A DNA stretch of 64,000 nucleotides from Aquisphaera insulae (GTDB lineage: Bacteria; Planctomycetota; Planctomycetia; Isosphaerales; Isosphaeraceae), in assembly GCF_011064615.1 (NCBI RefSeq), contig NZ_JAALJH010000010.1, positions 97,400 through 161,399 of the forward strand, written 5' to 3'. The translations under genes and the position numbers were made by a program. Below are positions 43,349 through 53,500 of the stretch, in pieces; within the stretch, counting starts at the first letter, position 1, and each line of letters opens with the position of its first letter. Below the pieces are notes generated by a model. It had not been told where the DNA came from. It saw only the letters and a program-made list of their open reading frames with translations, and searched no databases.

Positions 43349-44671
43349 ATGATGGACCTTCCAGGGCTTTTCATCGCTCCGGTATTTCACTTCAGCGATT
43401 TGAATGGGTCGACGACTCGACGGGTCCAATTCGGCGATGGAGCGGGTATCCCAATCGTCGGCGATTGGACCGGCACTGGCATCGACATGCCGGGCCTCAA
43501 AATCGGTGCCATCTTCCACTTCGGAAACATGGACGGGTCGACGATTCGACGCGTCCAATTTGGCGACGGGCCCGGGACCCCGGTCGTCGGCGACTGGGAC
43601 GGCACCGGCACCGATAAGCCGGGCCTCAAAATCGGTGCCATCTTCCACCTCGGCGACATGAACGGCAGGACCATCAGGCGGGTCCAATTCGGCGACGGGC
43701 CCGGGACCCCAATTGTGGGCGACTGGGACGGCACCGGCACCGACAAGCCGGGGCTCCTCATCGGCTCAACCTTCCACCTCGGCGACATGAACGGCAGGAC
43801 CATCAGGCGGGTCCAATTCGGCGACGGGGTGGGGACCCCGGTCGTCGGCGACTGGGACGGCACCGGCACCGATAAGCCGGGGCTCCTCATCGGCTCAACC
43901 TTCCACCTCGGCGACATGAACGGCAGGACTATCAGAAGAATTCGCTTCGGCGACGGGATAGGGACCCCGGTCGTCGGCGACTGGATGACATCAAACTTTA
44001 CATTCGATGCCGACATCTCCGCTGCTAACCGGGCCCGCTTGATTGACAGGCACCGCTTCGCCATAGGACGCATTGGCGGATGCAACAATTTGTCCGCCGC
44101 GGAAAGAGAATCCTTGTTCAAGGCATACCAAAAGCCCATCCGCCACAGCACTCTCAATGAACCCGGCATAAATGCTAGAGCAACCATTGGAGGCTCTCAT
44201 TTGCAGGTCAACTTCGGTGTACTCTTCCCTCAAGGGAATACAGAAATTTCACAAACGTTGATTCATGAAATGATGCACAGTGCGGGATTCACACACCCTG
44301 ACCGCCGCGACCCGCCCACTGGAATGAGTTGTGCCAGTCCGAACCCGTCTCTGTTCGACTGTCCATTTGACAACGGCCAGTACTACGGTACTCCACCGCT
44401 TAGGGCGGAATTGTGCATCGCTGGGAGCCAGAGCCTCGCCTTAGGACTCATCACGCAGAAAGCAGGCCAAGAACGGTGCTCCATCAACGCAGATGGTGTT
44501 GCTACTCTGTACACAGAATTCTCTGACACGCTGGAAGTCGTCGGGGCTTCTGACGAGTCGTTTGACACGCTGGAGATTATCCGGGCATCCGACGAGTCGT
44601 TTGATACGCTGGAGGTCGTCCGGGCGACCGATGGCACATTTGAGACACGCGAAATCGACAAATATTGTTAG
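43349..44671 (+). CDS. Metzincin-type metalloprotease with FG-GAP-like repeats
   Basis: A 440-residue protein of unusual build. Residues 5-212 are five 43-residue repeats (FGDG-x-GTP-x-VGDWDGTGTDKPGL), similar to FG-GAP/VCBS-type beta-propeller blades; units 3-5 are almost identical in DNA. The second half has a zinc protease motif H-E-x2-H-x2-G-x2-H-x-D (His306, Glu307, His310, His316, Asp318), the metzincin consensus. The last ~45 residues are three or four acidic 13-residue repeats (DTLEVVRASDE-like). No signal peptide is visible at the ATG (AAGGGA upstream), so export is uncertain. It lies in the low-GC island and is followed by a strong terminator hairpin. Confidence 0.75.
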   Translation: MMDLPGLFIAPVFHFSDLNGSTTRRVQFGDGAGIPIVGDWTGTGIDMPGLKIGAIFHFGNMDGSTIRRVQFGDGPGTPVVGDWDGTGTDKPGLKIGAIFHLGDMNGRTIRRVQFGDGPGTPIVGDWDGTGTDKPGLLIGSTFHLGDMNGRTIRRVQFGDGVGTPVVGDWDGTGTDKPGLLIGSTFHLGDMNGRTIRRIRFGDGIGTPVVGDWMTSNFTFDADISAANRARLIDRHRFAIGRIGGCNNLSAAERESLFKAYQKPIRHSTLNEPGINARATIGGSHLQVNFGVLFPQGNTEISQTLIHEMMHSAGFTHPDRRDPPTGMSCASPNPSLFDCPFDNGQYYGTPPLRAELCIAGSQSLALGLITQKAGQERCSINADGVATLYTEFSDTLEVVGASDESFDTLEIIRASDESFDTLEVVRATDGTFETREIDKYC

Positions 44672-44714
44672 GTTCGGGGGCGGCATCGGACCCGCCGTTA
44701 CCTTGTAATGTCCT

Positions 44715-44747
44715 CCAGGCCCTTTCACGACTTCGTGAAGGGCCTGG
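44715..44747 (+). terminator. Strong hairpin after the metzincin gene
   Basis: CCAGGCCCTTTCACGA and TCGTGAAGGGCCTGG form a 15-bp stem with one bulged T and a two-base loop, 44 bases after the stop codon, followed by a T/C-rich stretch. It has the form of an intrinsic terminator. Confidence 0.7.
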
Positions 44748-45227
44748 CTGGGTCTTCTTCTCAGGCGTGATAGCGAACTTTTCCACGCAAGCACACGGTC
44801 CGAGGTCTCGAGTGGTCGTCGCTCTCCGAAACATAAAGGCGGCTTATCCGATGGTCTCCGGGACTCAGCGTCCGGGGCTCGAAGGACACGGAACATTCGT
44901 CACATTCGACACATTTTCACGTCTGCGAACATAAGTTCTATTATCAGACGCAGCTCCGAGAGCACTCCGAGGCCCCTTTTCAGAGCCACCGACCCGACCA
45001 TCGGCAGCGACCGATCTTGGGGGTTGTGTTGCGTGCTCTTCGCTCACGTGTCCGAGCAGATCGACGCCTCGCCGTCAAAACGCAGGCCACTGTGCCGTGG
45101 TGGGAATTTCTTGATTGACTCTGCGGTTCCACCTGCTCACCGTGGGACCCCGCGAAGACTCCGCACGGGACACATCGTGCGGAGGACCGCATGGAGCCAA
45201 TCAGAGGCCCAATATTAGGAGATTTTC
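44748..45227. other. Right shoulder of the low-GC island
   Basis: 480 bases without a supportable gene. It contains ATAA-N6-TTAT at 44931-44944, a possible degenerate relative of the palindromic sites but with unpaired outer arms. At 44828-44854 a stretch resembles 39383-39408 at about 18 of 23 positions. GC content returns to the core level before hchA. Confidence 0.4.
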
Positions 45228-46103
45228 ATGCCTGATCCACATCAGGAAGACCGGACCCCGGCCCCCGATGCCGCCGAGGAGAACGCCTTCTTCCCGTCGC
45301 CCTACTCGCTCACCAAGTATACCTCGTCGAAGACCGACTTCGACGGCACCACCTACCCCGACCCCTACACGGGCGGCAAGTGGAAGGTCCTTCTGGTCGC
45401 GACGCAGGAACGCTACCTGATGATGCAGAACGGCAAGTTCTTCTCGACCGGCAACCATCCCGTCGAGATGCTGCTGCCGATGTACCACATGGACCTCGCC
45501 GGGTTCGAGGTCGACGTCGCCACGCCGTCGGGCGACCCGGTGAAGCTCGAAATGTGGGCCTTCCCGAACGAGGACGACACGGTCAAGGGCATCTACGCCA
45601 AGTACCGCGACCGGCTCAAGGCCCCGAAGAAGCTGACGGATGTCGCGAAGGACCCAGATGCGGGCAATTACATCGGCGTCTTCATCCCCGGTGGTCACGG
45701 TGCCCTGAACGACATCCCCTTCAGCGAGGACCTGAAGAAGGTCTTGTTCTGGGTCCAAGCCAGCGACCGCTACGTGATCTCGCTCTGCCACGGGCCGGCC
45801 GGATTGCTCGCCGCAGGGCTCGGCGAACCCAAGGGAGCTTTCCCGTTTCGCGGCTACGAGATTTGCGTCTTTCCCGACAGCCTCGACGCCGGGTTCAACG
45901 TCGAAATCGGCTACATCCCCGGCCCGATGCCGTGGCTCCTGGGCGAGCGGCTGCGTGAGCTTGGGGTGAAGATTCTCAACTCCGACATGACGGGCAAGGT
46001 CCACAAGGACCGCCGCTTGCTCACCGGCGACAGCCCGCTGGCGTCGAACAACCTCGGCAAGCTGGCCGCCCAGACGCTGCTCGCCGACGTCGCTTCGCGA
46101 TGA
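45228..46103 (+). CDS. hchA: Hsp31/HchA-type DJ-1 family glyoxalase/deglycase
   Basis: A 291-residue protein close to the length of E. coli Hsp31. Conserved features include the N-terminal [13 protein letters not shown] segment, [39 protein letters not shown], and the nucleophile elbow [12 protein letters not shown] with the catalytic Cys, as well as the [19 protein letters not shown] region. Hsp31 proteins convert methylglyoxal to lactate without glutathione, and chaperone and deglycase roles have been reported. The catalytic Cys, its neighbouring His and the oxyanion Gly are intact. It is a single gene next to the low-GC island. Confidence 0.92.
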   Translation: MPDPHQEDRTPAPDAAEENAFFPSPYSLTKYTSSKTDFDGTTYPDPYTGGKWKVLLVATQERYLMMQNGKFFSTGNHPVEMLLPMYHMDLAGFEVDVATPSGDPVKLEMWAFPNEDDTVKGIYAKYRDRLKAPKKLTDVAKDPDAGNYIGVFIPGGHGALNDIPFSEDLKKVLFWVQASDRYVISLCHGPAGLLAAGLGEPKGAFPFRGYEICVFPDSLDAGFNVEIGYIPGPMPWLLGERLRELGVKILNSDMTGKVHKDRRLLTGDSPLASNNLGKLAAQTLLADVASR

Positions 46104-46403
46104 GCCGCGCACCGGCCCGTGCCGCCTTCGACGTCGCTCTCGCCATGGAGAGCGGCGACGAGATGCCCGCGATTCAGGATAGGATGCGAGACTCCGCTGC
46201 CCCGCCTGGCTACGACCGCTTTCTGCATCGACGCCGGCGAGGGAGGCGGCGGTCGATGCCGTCACCCAATCCGAAATCAAGCGCCATCGTCGGACGTTGC
46301 AGCGGGAGCCACGGCACAGTGCCTCGGGTTGTTCCAAGGCTTGCGTATGCCGAACGTGCGTCGGATGAGGCCGCCGTGACGAGGAGGGACGACCATCCGC
46401 GGG
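46104..46403. other. Intergenic region, nothing recognised
   Basis: 300 bases between hchA and a convergent gene. Open frames here lack ribosome sites and do not resemble known families. Confidence 0.4.
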
Positions 46404-46958
46404 CTAACGCGGCGACGGGCCCGACGCCGATGCGGCCGCCGGCACGGCGCGGACCTCGTCGCACACCAGGTAGCCGCCCGGCGGTGCGCCCGAGAACCGG
46501 ACAGAGGCGATCGCCGGGGCCTTGACCGTCAGGTCGAAGCTGGGGATCGGCTGCTCCGGCCCGGTCCGTTCCGGCACCCGGTCGCGGGACGCGCGGTCCG
46601 CGACCTTGCCGTCGGCGTCGTACGCCTCGACGACCGCCGCGCTGCCGATCGACCCCCAGAGGGTGAGCGTGACCCTCGCCACCGGCTTCGGGAAGCGGAT
46701 CTCGACGGGGATCGACTCGTTGGCCATCGCGTTGAGGATGCCCTTCCGCGGCGTCTTCAGGTGCGGGAAGAACATCACACGGCCGGCCGCGCGGCTCCCG
46801 GTCAGCGGGTGCGACGGCGCGAACTCGACGCCCCGATCCTTGTAGCTCGACATCGGCTTGCCGGTCTCGGCCGCATCGAAAGCGATGACCATCGGGCCGT
46901 CGGCGGGCGAGCCGAGGCCGACGAGGAGCGCCAGGAAGATCGATCGGGCGAAAGCCAT
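46404..46958 (-). CDS. Secreted hypothetical protein
   Basis: A 184-residue protein with a signal peptide (about 1-20). The mature part (GKPMSSYKDRGVEFAPS early, then FPKPVARVTLTLWG and SFDLTVKAPAIASVRFSG) reads like a single jelly-roll domain of the kind that describes 'features of an object' in planctomycete secreted proteins. It starts one base after the stop of the broken DUF1552 fragment and probably belonged to that operon. The fold assignment is by pattern only. Confidence 0.6.
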   Translation of the reverse strand: MAFARSIFLALLVGLGSPADGPMVIAFDAAETGKPMSSYKDRGVEFAPSHPLTGSRAAGRVMFFPHLKTPRKGILNAMANESIPVEIRFPKPVARVTLTLWGSIGSAAVVEAYDADGKVADRASRDRVPERTGPEQPIPSFDLTVKAPAIASVRFSGAPPGGYLVCDEVRAVPAAASASGPSPR

Positions 46959-46959
46959 G

Positions 46960-47452
46960 TCAGGTCATCTCCAGGCCGGTCTTCGTGCCCGTGGAGGGGC
47001 CGAAGCCGATCTCCTCGATCCCCATCCGCCGGAGCATCGACACGAACAGGTTTGGCAGGGGATAGTTGCGGCCGCGGTCGGAGGCCAGGTGCTGGCCGTG
47101 GCGGAAGTCGCCGCCGGCGATGAGCATCGGCAGGTTCGTCGTCGAGTGCGCGTTCGCGTCGCCGAGGTTCGGGCGGCATCTCGCCCGCCTTCACGCGGTC
47201 GTGCACCTTGATCCAGACGGCCCGGTTGGCGGGATCGCCCGCGTCGAACTCGAGGACGGTCAGGTCGAGCTGGCCTTTCTTGCTCGCGCCGTCGTGGCAA
47301 CTCACGCAGCAGTCGCTGACGAAACCATCGTCGGGCACGGCGGGTTCGACCGCGCCGGCCGACCGGCCCCCGAGCAGGACCAGCACCGCGAGCCCGAGGA
47401 ATCGAGGGCGAGACCTACCTCGGCCATCCCCGAGAGGTCGGTGGCGCATCAT
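46960..47452 (-). pseudogene. Deletion fusion of DUF1592-type cytochrome and DUF1552 genes
   Basis: The 5' part (from ATG 47452) encodes a signal peptide and then CVSCHDGASKKGQLDLTVL and VKAGEMPPE, the N-terminal haem-binding region of a DUF1592-type planctomycete cytochrome (Cys-x2-Cys-His). At about 47165-47172 the similarity jumps, in a different frame, to the last ~70 residues of a DUF1552 protein: [32 protein letters not shown] and [11 protein letters not shown] with its stop at 46960-46962. These two genes are normally adjacent and several kilobases long together. A single large deletion with a short shared sequence at the joint explains the structure. The product is out of frame and not functional. 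Confidence 0.85.
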
Positions 47453-47504
47453 GCTCGTTCCTGGTCGAGAGGCGTTCGCGCACCCGTGCGGGAAGGGAGT
47501 CCGG

Positions 47505-48683
47505 CTAACCCTGGAACACCAGCGGCGCGAACTGGTGGAGACTCCGCCGCCAGGTCTGCCATTCGTGCGCCGTGTTCGGGGATTCGTAGTAGGTATTCTT
47601 GATGCCCAGCTTTTCCAGCGCCTCATGGTTCGCCTTCGCGGCGGCGGTGTTCTCCCTGCTGCCGTAGCTGACGAACAGCACCTTGACCTTCTGCTTGAAG
47701 GCCGACGGGTCGGCCAGCGCGGGATCAGTCGCGGCGATGCTGCCGCCGCTGAAGAGGCCGATGTGCGAGAACTTGTCGAGGTTGGCCAGGGTGATCTGCC
47801 TGGTCTGGGCGCCGCCCATCGACAGGCCCGCCATGGCCCGATGCGGCTGGTCGGCGAGCGTCCGGAAATTGGCGTCGATGTAGGGGATCAGCTCCTCGGT
47901 CATGATCTTCGCGAAGGCGGAGAAGTCGAACCTCGGACGGCCACCCCCACCGGCGGCGCCGCCGGGGGCGGGGGGGGCACCCCGACGCGGCCCGACGCCG
48001 AAGTTGTTGCCGCCGTTGTCCATCACGATGAGGAACGGCCTGGACTTGCCCCCCGCGATGAGGTTGTCCAGGATCAGGTTCGCGCGCCCCTGGTCTCCCC
48101 ACCCGGTCTCGTCCTCGAACGCGCCGTGCTGGAGGTACAGCACCGGATAGCGCCTGGTCGCGTCCTTGTCGTAATCGGGCGGCGTGTAGACGAAGCAGCG
48201 TCGCGTGGCGTTGGTGCTCTTGGAGAAGTAGAGGGTCCGGCGGACCTGGCCGTGCGGGACGTCCTTGACGGCGTAGAACTCCTCGTCCTGGGCCGGGATC
48301 TCGATGGCGCTGCCCCAGCGGCCGGCGCCGAAGTAGGGCTTGCTGCCGGGGTCCGGGACCTCGGCCCCGTCGATGTTGATCCGGTAGTAATGGAACCCTT
48401 CGTCCAGGGGGCGCGTGGTGCCGATCCAGGCTCCGTCCTCGCCCTTGGTCAGGGCGACCCCGCCCCACTCGGGCACCTTCACGCTCTGGGCCTGGGGCGC
48501 GACGATCCGGAAGCGGGCCCGACGCTCCGAGTTGACCTGGGGATATTCCTTGCCACCCTGGTTGGAGGATGCCGGCTTGAAGTCCTCCACGGCCGGCGCG
48601 CTCTGAGCCGGCACGGCCTGCGCCAACGCCATCCGGCCGGCCAGAAGGGGCAGCAACACGAGACCCATCGACGCTGCTCTCAC
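47505..48683 (-). CDS. Secreted esterase, CE1/feruloyl-esterase-like
   Basis: A 392-residue alpha/beta hydrolase with an N-terminal signal peptide (about 1-22). An N-terminal Ig/CBM48-like domain (about 45-140) precedes the catalytic domain, which has RCFVYTPPDYDKD, YPVLYLQHG, the nucleophile elbow AGLSMGGAQT and a late TAHEWQTWRRSLHQF with the catalytic His. This layout matches secreted esterase D-like and feruloyl/acetyl xylan esterases. GTG at 48683 has GAGGAG seven bases upstream. A Gly/Pro-rich loop of about 20 residues (PGGAAGGGG) is inserted before the nucleophile. Substrate not known. Confidence 0.88.
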   Translation of the reverse strand: MRAASMGLVLLPLLAGRMALAQAVPAQSAPAVEDFKPASSNQGGKEYPQVNSERRARFRIVAPQAQSVKVPEWGGVALTKGEDGAWIGTTRPLDEGFHYYRINIDGAEVPDPGSKPYFGAGRWGSAIEIPAQDEEFYAVKDVPHGQVRRTLYFSKSTNATRRCFVYTPPDYDKDATRRYPVLYLQHGAFEDETGWGDQGRANLILDNLIAGGKSRPFLIVMDNGGNNFGVGPRRGAPPAPGGAAGGGGRPRFDFSAFAKIMTEELIPYIDANFRTLADQPHRAMAGLSMGGAQTRQITLANLDKFSHIGLFSGGSIAATDPALADPSAFKQKVKVLFVSYGSRENTAAAKANHEALEKLGIKNTYYESPNTAHEWQTWRRSLHQFAPLVFQG

Positions 48684-48792
48684 GACGGTGCTCCTCGGTC
48701 CTGGATCAAGGGAGGGGACGGCGGACGCAAGGGGATGGAATTGCCGCCCCGCCGCCCTCGACGGGCGGCGGGACGTGACTCGAGCGGATCGA

Positions 48793-50244
48793 TCAGACCG
48801 GGAGCTGCCAGGGGTCGCGGCGCGGCCGGGAGAGCATCGCGTTGGCCTCCGCGTCGTCGAACCGGTGCGCGACGGGGTCCCACTTCAGCTTCTTGCCGGT
48901 CCGCAAGGCGATCACGCCGATGTGGCAGACGATCACCGAGCTGCCGCCGACGGTGGCGTTGCAGATCGGCGGCTTGCGGCTCTTGACGCAATCGACGAAG
49001 TTCTGCATCTGGTTGGTCGGCCGGCCGCCGTCGTACACCTTCGGGTCGTCCTTGAGCGGCTCCGCGAGGATCTTCGCGTCGCTGGCCAGGATCGTGAAGC
49101 GGCTGACGAACAGGCTGCCGTGCTCGCCCAGGAAGAGGACGCCGTTCTCGTCCGGTCCCACGCGCAAGGGCTTGCCGCGATTCGGCCCGAACCGCTGCTC
49201 GGGGACCTTGCCGTCCTTGTCCACCAGCTTCGTCCCCATGTCGGTGCCGCCGCCGCTCATGGCGATGACCTTGGTGCCGTCGTCGTAAGTGTACTGAACC
49301 TGGAAGCTCGGGTGGCAGTTGTAGCCGTCGCCCCCCTTGTAGGGCTCGGCCGCCTTGAGCACCTCCACGGCGATGGGGCCGCTGCCGTCCTTGTTCAGGG
49401 CCCACTGCGCGGTGTCCAGGTGGTGAGCACCCCAGTCGGTCATCTTGCCGCCGGAGTACTCGTACCACCAGCGGAACTCATAATGGCAGTTCGACTGGTT
49501 CCCCTTCTTGCGATAGGGCACCTTCGCGGTCGGTCCGAGCCAGCGGTCCCAGTCCAGCCCCTCGGGGACGGGCGTCTCCGGGAGCGGACCGCTCGTCGGG
49601 CTGCCGTTGAGGCGGCACTCGATGGTCCGGATCTTGCCGAGGCGGCCGGCGCGGACAAGCTCGACCGCCAGGCGGAACAGGCCGCGGAAGTCGGTTCGCT
49701 GCTGGCTGCCGGTCTGCAGGATCCGGCCCGTGTCCTTGACCGCCGCCTGGACCGCCAGGGCCTCGGCGACGGTCAGCGTGAGCGGCTTCTCGCAGTAGAC
49801 GTCCTTGCCGGCCTTGAGCGCCTCGATGGCCACCTGCGCATGCCAATGGTCGGGCGTGGCGACGAGCACGCAATCGAGCGACTTGTTGTGGATGAGCTCG
49901 CGGAAGTCCCCGGTGTTGGCCTCGAACTCGTTGAACCCTCGCTTGCGCATCACCTCCGTGGCGTGCTTGCGATGGGAGGCGTCCACGTCGCAGCCAAGGG
50001 TGAATGTCAACTGCCCCGATTTCACGCTGGGGCTCGACTCGCCGACGACCTGCAAGCTGCGGCTTACCGGGCTGCCGATGCCCACGACGCCCATGACGAG
50101 GCGATCGTTGGCCGATGACTTCTTGACCGCATCTTCCTGGGCCGCCAAGAGCTGCCGGGCATACCAGGTCGGCAGCCCCGCGGCGGCGAACGTCCCCAGC
50201 GAGCGCTCGAGGAAACCCCGCCGCGATAGATTCCCGTATCCCAC
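48793..50244 (-). CDS. Gfo/Idh/MocA family oxidoreductase with Tat-like signal
   Basis: A 483-residue protein. [11 protein letters not shown] then FAAAGLP at the N-terminus is a twin-arginine signal, so it is exported folded. The Rossmann part (from about 50) has a variant nucleotide loop VVGIGSPVS, followed by [18 protein letters not shown] and YCEKPLT, the conserved E-K-P of the family. The C-terminal part has [25 protein letters not shown]. Members oxidise or reduce sugars with NAD(P); planctomycetes carry dozens. GTG is the start, with AGGGGG upstream. It lies 109 bases upstream of the esterase on the same strand, possibly co-transcribed. Confidence 0.9.
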   Translation of the reverse strand: MGYGNLSRRGFLERSLGTFAAAGLPTWYARQLLAAQEDAVKKSSANDRLVMGVVGIGSPVSRSLQVVGESSPSVKSGQLTFTLGCDVDASHRKHATEVMRKRGFNEFEANTGDFRELIHNKSLDCVLVATPDHWHAQVAIEALKAGKDVYCEKPLTLTVAEALAVQAAVKDTGRILQTGSQQRTDFRGLFRLAVELVRAGRLGKIRTIECRLNGSPTSGPLPETPVPEGLDWDRWLGPTAKVPYRKKGNQSNCHYEFRWWYEYSGGKMTDWGAHHLDTAQWALNKDGSGPIAVEVLKAAEPYKGGDGYNCHPSFQVQYTYDDGTKVIAMSGGGTDMGTKLVDKDGKVPEQRFGPNRGKPLRVGPDENGVLFLGEHGSLFVSRFTILASDAKILAEPLKDDPKVYDGGRPTNQMQNFVDCVKSRKPPICNATVGGSSVIVCHIGVIALRTGKKLKWDPVAHRFDDAEANAMLSRPRRDPWQLPV

Positions 50245-50588
50245 GTTCCACCCCCTTTACCACCGGTCCTTGACCGGGGCGAGTCGTCGAGACGATGGCG
50301 AATCAAAGCTCCCGGCGAGATCCGCCGGGCACAATCGTCGAAGTTATTCCTCCACCGGGTCGCGTCGATGGCCACGGCCCTCGACGCGCCCCTTTTGCGA
50401 GGTATCCGTCTCCTCCAAATTGGGAACATCCCCTGACCGATGCGGGTAGATTGCCCTCGCTGCCGATGGTGACCCGGAGGAGTTGGAACGGCTTCCTGGT
50501 GGCGTCCGCGTCGGGGATCGATTCCGAGGTGCGCATCGAGACCGGGGCCGGCGCCTCATGCATCCTCTTGGGGGAAACTCCCCGGATG
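50245..50588. other. Intergenic region, nothing recognised
   Basis: 344 bases between the oxidoreductase start and the end of the third kinase gene. No gene, terminator or repeat was found that can be supported. Confidence 0.4.
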
Positions 50589-53500
50589 TTACAGCCGTCC
50601 ACGCAGATTTCCGGACACGGCCCCGCCTCGCGCGTCCGGCGACACGGCCCTCGCGCGGAGGGTATCGACCCGGCCCCAGAATTCGCGGAGGGATTGTCGT
50701 TCAGATTCGGACGTCGCGCCCGGGATCGGCTCGTCGCGGATCGCCGCGAACGCCGGGTCGACCAGCCAACGCCCGAGTCTCCGCGCGACCGCAACTCGCT
50801 GCGGGACGCCGCCCGGATCCAGGACGGACGAGGAGGCGGCGAGGTCGGCTTCGAGCCAGGCGAGGGCCTGCTCACGCCATCGCACCGGGGACCGCCCGTC
50901 GGCGGGCTCAGGACGATCCGGCGTCCCCTCGGTGCCGGCCAGCGCCGCGGCTCGGGCGGCCTGGAACCGGTTCGACGAGGCGATGTCGGCCGCGACCGCC
51001 GGCGATGCGGCGAACGCCTCGGCCCACAGGCGGGCCGACGCCGCAGGCTGGCGACGCGCGAAGGCGAGCCGGGCGAACGCCGCGAGGTCCTCGGGGTCGG
51101 CCGGACGGTCGCTCCCCGCGACGACGGCGGGGAGTCGCGTTTCCAGCGCGATCATCCGCTCGGCCCGGGCGGCCAGCGAGGACGCGGTCAGGATCGGATC
51201 CGGCGGGGGACTGATGTCGACGCGGGCCAGGGAATCGAGCGCCGCCTGGAGGTCGCCCGCCTCGATGAGGGCCCTCCCCAGGAAAAGGTACGCCGCCGAG
51301 AAGTGCGGGTCGAGGCGGACGGCCTGGCGGAACTCCGCGACGGCCTCGTCGAGACGGCCGGACGATTGCAGCGCGTGGGCGAGCGCCTTGTGGACGACCG
51401 CCAGATTCGGGAACCGCCGGGCGGACTCCCTCTGCTCCCCGACCGCGACGGCCCAGTCGCCCCGGTCGGAGTACGCCAGGGCGATCTGATCGCGGACCAT
51501 CCAGTCGTCGGGCTTCAGCCGCCTCGCCTCGCCGAATTCGACGTCAGCCTCCTGCGGCTCCCCGAGCGCGAGGAGTGCCGTCCCCAGCGCGACATGGCCC
51601 GGGGCATCGTCGGGCCGGAGCCGCGTCACCTCGCGGAAGGTGTCGACGGCTTCCGCAGGCTGGCCGATCAGGAGCAATGCCTTGCCGAGCCCGCTCAGGG
51701 CCAGGCCGCTTCGGGGCCGGACGCCCGCGGCGACGGAGAAGAACCGGGCCGCGTCCTCGGCGTGTCCCGTGGCCATCAGCTCGCGCGCCAGGTCGGCGTT
51801 GACCCAGAAGTCGTCGCGGTGCGAGGCCTGGGCGCGCCGGAGCAGCGCGATGGCCATCCCCCTTCGTCCGAGGAACGCGAGCGACGCGGCCAGTCGGGTC
51901 ACGCTCGTCACCGGCAGGTGCTCGACGTCGGCGGTGGCGGCGAGCCGCCCCAGCGCCTCGATCCGACGGGCCGGCCCGCCCTCCCTCCGGCCGAGCGTGT
52001 CCCGCAGGCGATTCCTCCACGGGTCCGGGTCGGCGGCCCGGGCCATCGCGACCAGCCTCTCCGCGCCAGCCGGGTCGTGCAGCGTCCGCCCCCGGCGGAG
52101 GAACGCCCATTGATCGAGGGCGCTGGCCAGTTCCGCGGCCGCCGGGCCGGGGGCGAGGGCCCTGCCGGCCAACGCCGGGTCCGGCACATCGAGGTCGACC
52201 CCGTAGGCGCGGAACGCCGCCGCGTACTCCGCGTCGGCCTTCCGATCATCGCCGTGGACCCCGAAGTCGTTGAGGATCGCGGCGAGCCGCTCGACGATCC
52301 GGCGGTCCTTCTCGGCGGCCTCGGCCGCGTCGCGCTCGCGGATCACGTCGGCCAGGAATGCGCGCACGCGGGCGCCCGCCACGGCGCCCGAATCGCCGCT
52401 CTCCAGGAGCGATTCGGCGCGGCGGGCCGCCTCGATCGCCTCGACCCAGGGGACCGGGTCGCCGCCGGCCGCGAGCGCCCGCTTGCGCTTCATGGTGGCG
52501 TCGATCAGCGCCGCATCGACCGCCCCCTGCGTGCGCTCCTCGCGTGACCGACGCTCGTGCTCGGTCCAGCCCCATCCGACGGAGCCGATCAGGAAGGTCG
52601 CGAGTATCGAGACGGCCAGCGCGAGGGTCAACCGCCGGCGCCTGCACTCGTCGGCGGCGAGGGTCTCCGCCCTCGCGTGGGCCAGCTCGGCTTCGCGCAG
52701 CCGCCCCTCGACGCCGCGGAGGTAGGCGGTCAACCCGGTCACGACGATCCCCGCCTCCCTCGGCCGGTGCTTGGGCGCGGCGGCCAGGCATGTGCGAGCC
52801 AGCCCCACAAGCTCCGCATCGGCGTCGCAGGCGTCGAGCCGGGCGAACGCCTCGGAGAGGTCGGCACGCCGTGCCTTGCGGTACACCTCGGCCCCGGACT
52901 CGCCCACGAAGGCCGGCCCGCCGGTGAGGATCTCGCAGAGGATCGAGCCGAGTGCGAAGACGTCCGCTCGCTCATCGAGCGTGTCCAACGCGCCTCGGGC
53001 CTGCTCGGGCGCCATGTAGGACGGCGTGCCCAGCACCGAGCCCGGTCGCGATTCCATCGCCTCCGACCGGCTCCGCAGCGTCCAGACGGCGGAGTCGTCG
53101 CTCGGTCGGATCGCCCGCCCCTCGTCGGCGATACCACCCTGGTCCAGGACCTTCGCCAGCCCCCAGTCCATGATCTGGGCCTCGCCGAAGGCACCGACCA
53201 TGATGTTCGACGGCTTCAGGTCGCGGTGGACCACGCCCCGCGCGTGGGCGTAGGCCATCGCCTGGCAGACGCGCTCGAAGATCGACAGGAACCGCATCCG
53301 GTCGTCGCCGGGCCCCCGTCGCGCCGCCAGCAGCGCCGCCAGGGTCCGGCCGCGGACGAGCTTCATCGCGATGAAGACCCGGCCGTCGGGGAGGCGGCCC
53401 AGCTCGTGGACGGGGACGATCCCGGGGTGCTGGAGCTGGCCGCCGATCTGCGCCTCCTCCACGAACCTGCGCTCCATCTCGGGGTCGTCGCGATGCTCCT

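Noticed and set aside
43386..43990. DNA repeats that might suggest a CRISPR array
   Set aside because: They are in-frame 129-bp coding repeats of a propeller-like protein with no spacers.
53160..53175. DWG instead of DFG in the third kinase
   Set aside because: This variant is common in planctomycete Hanks kinases and all catalytic residues are present.
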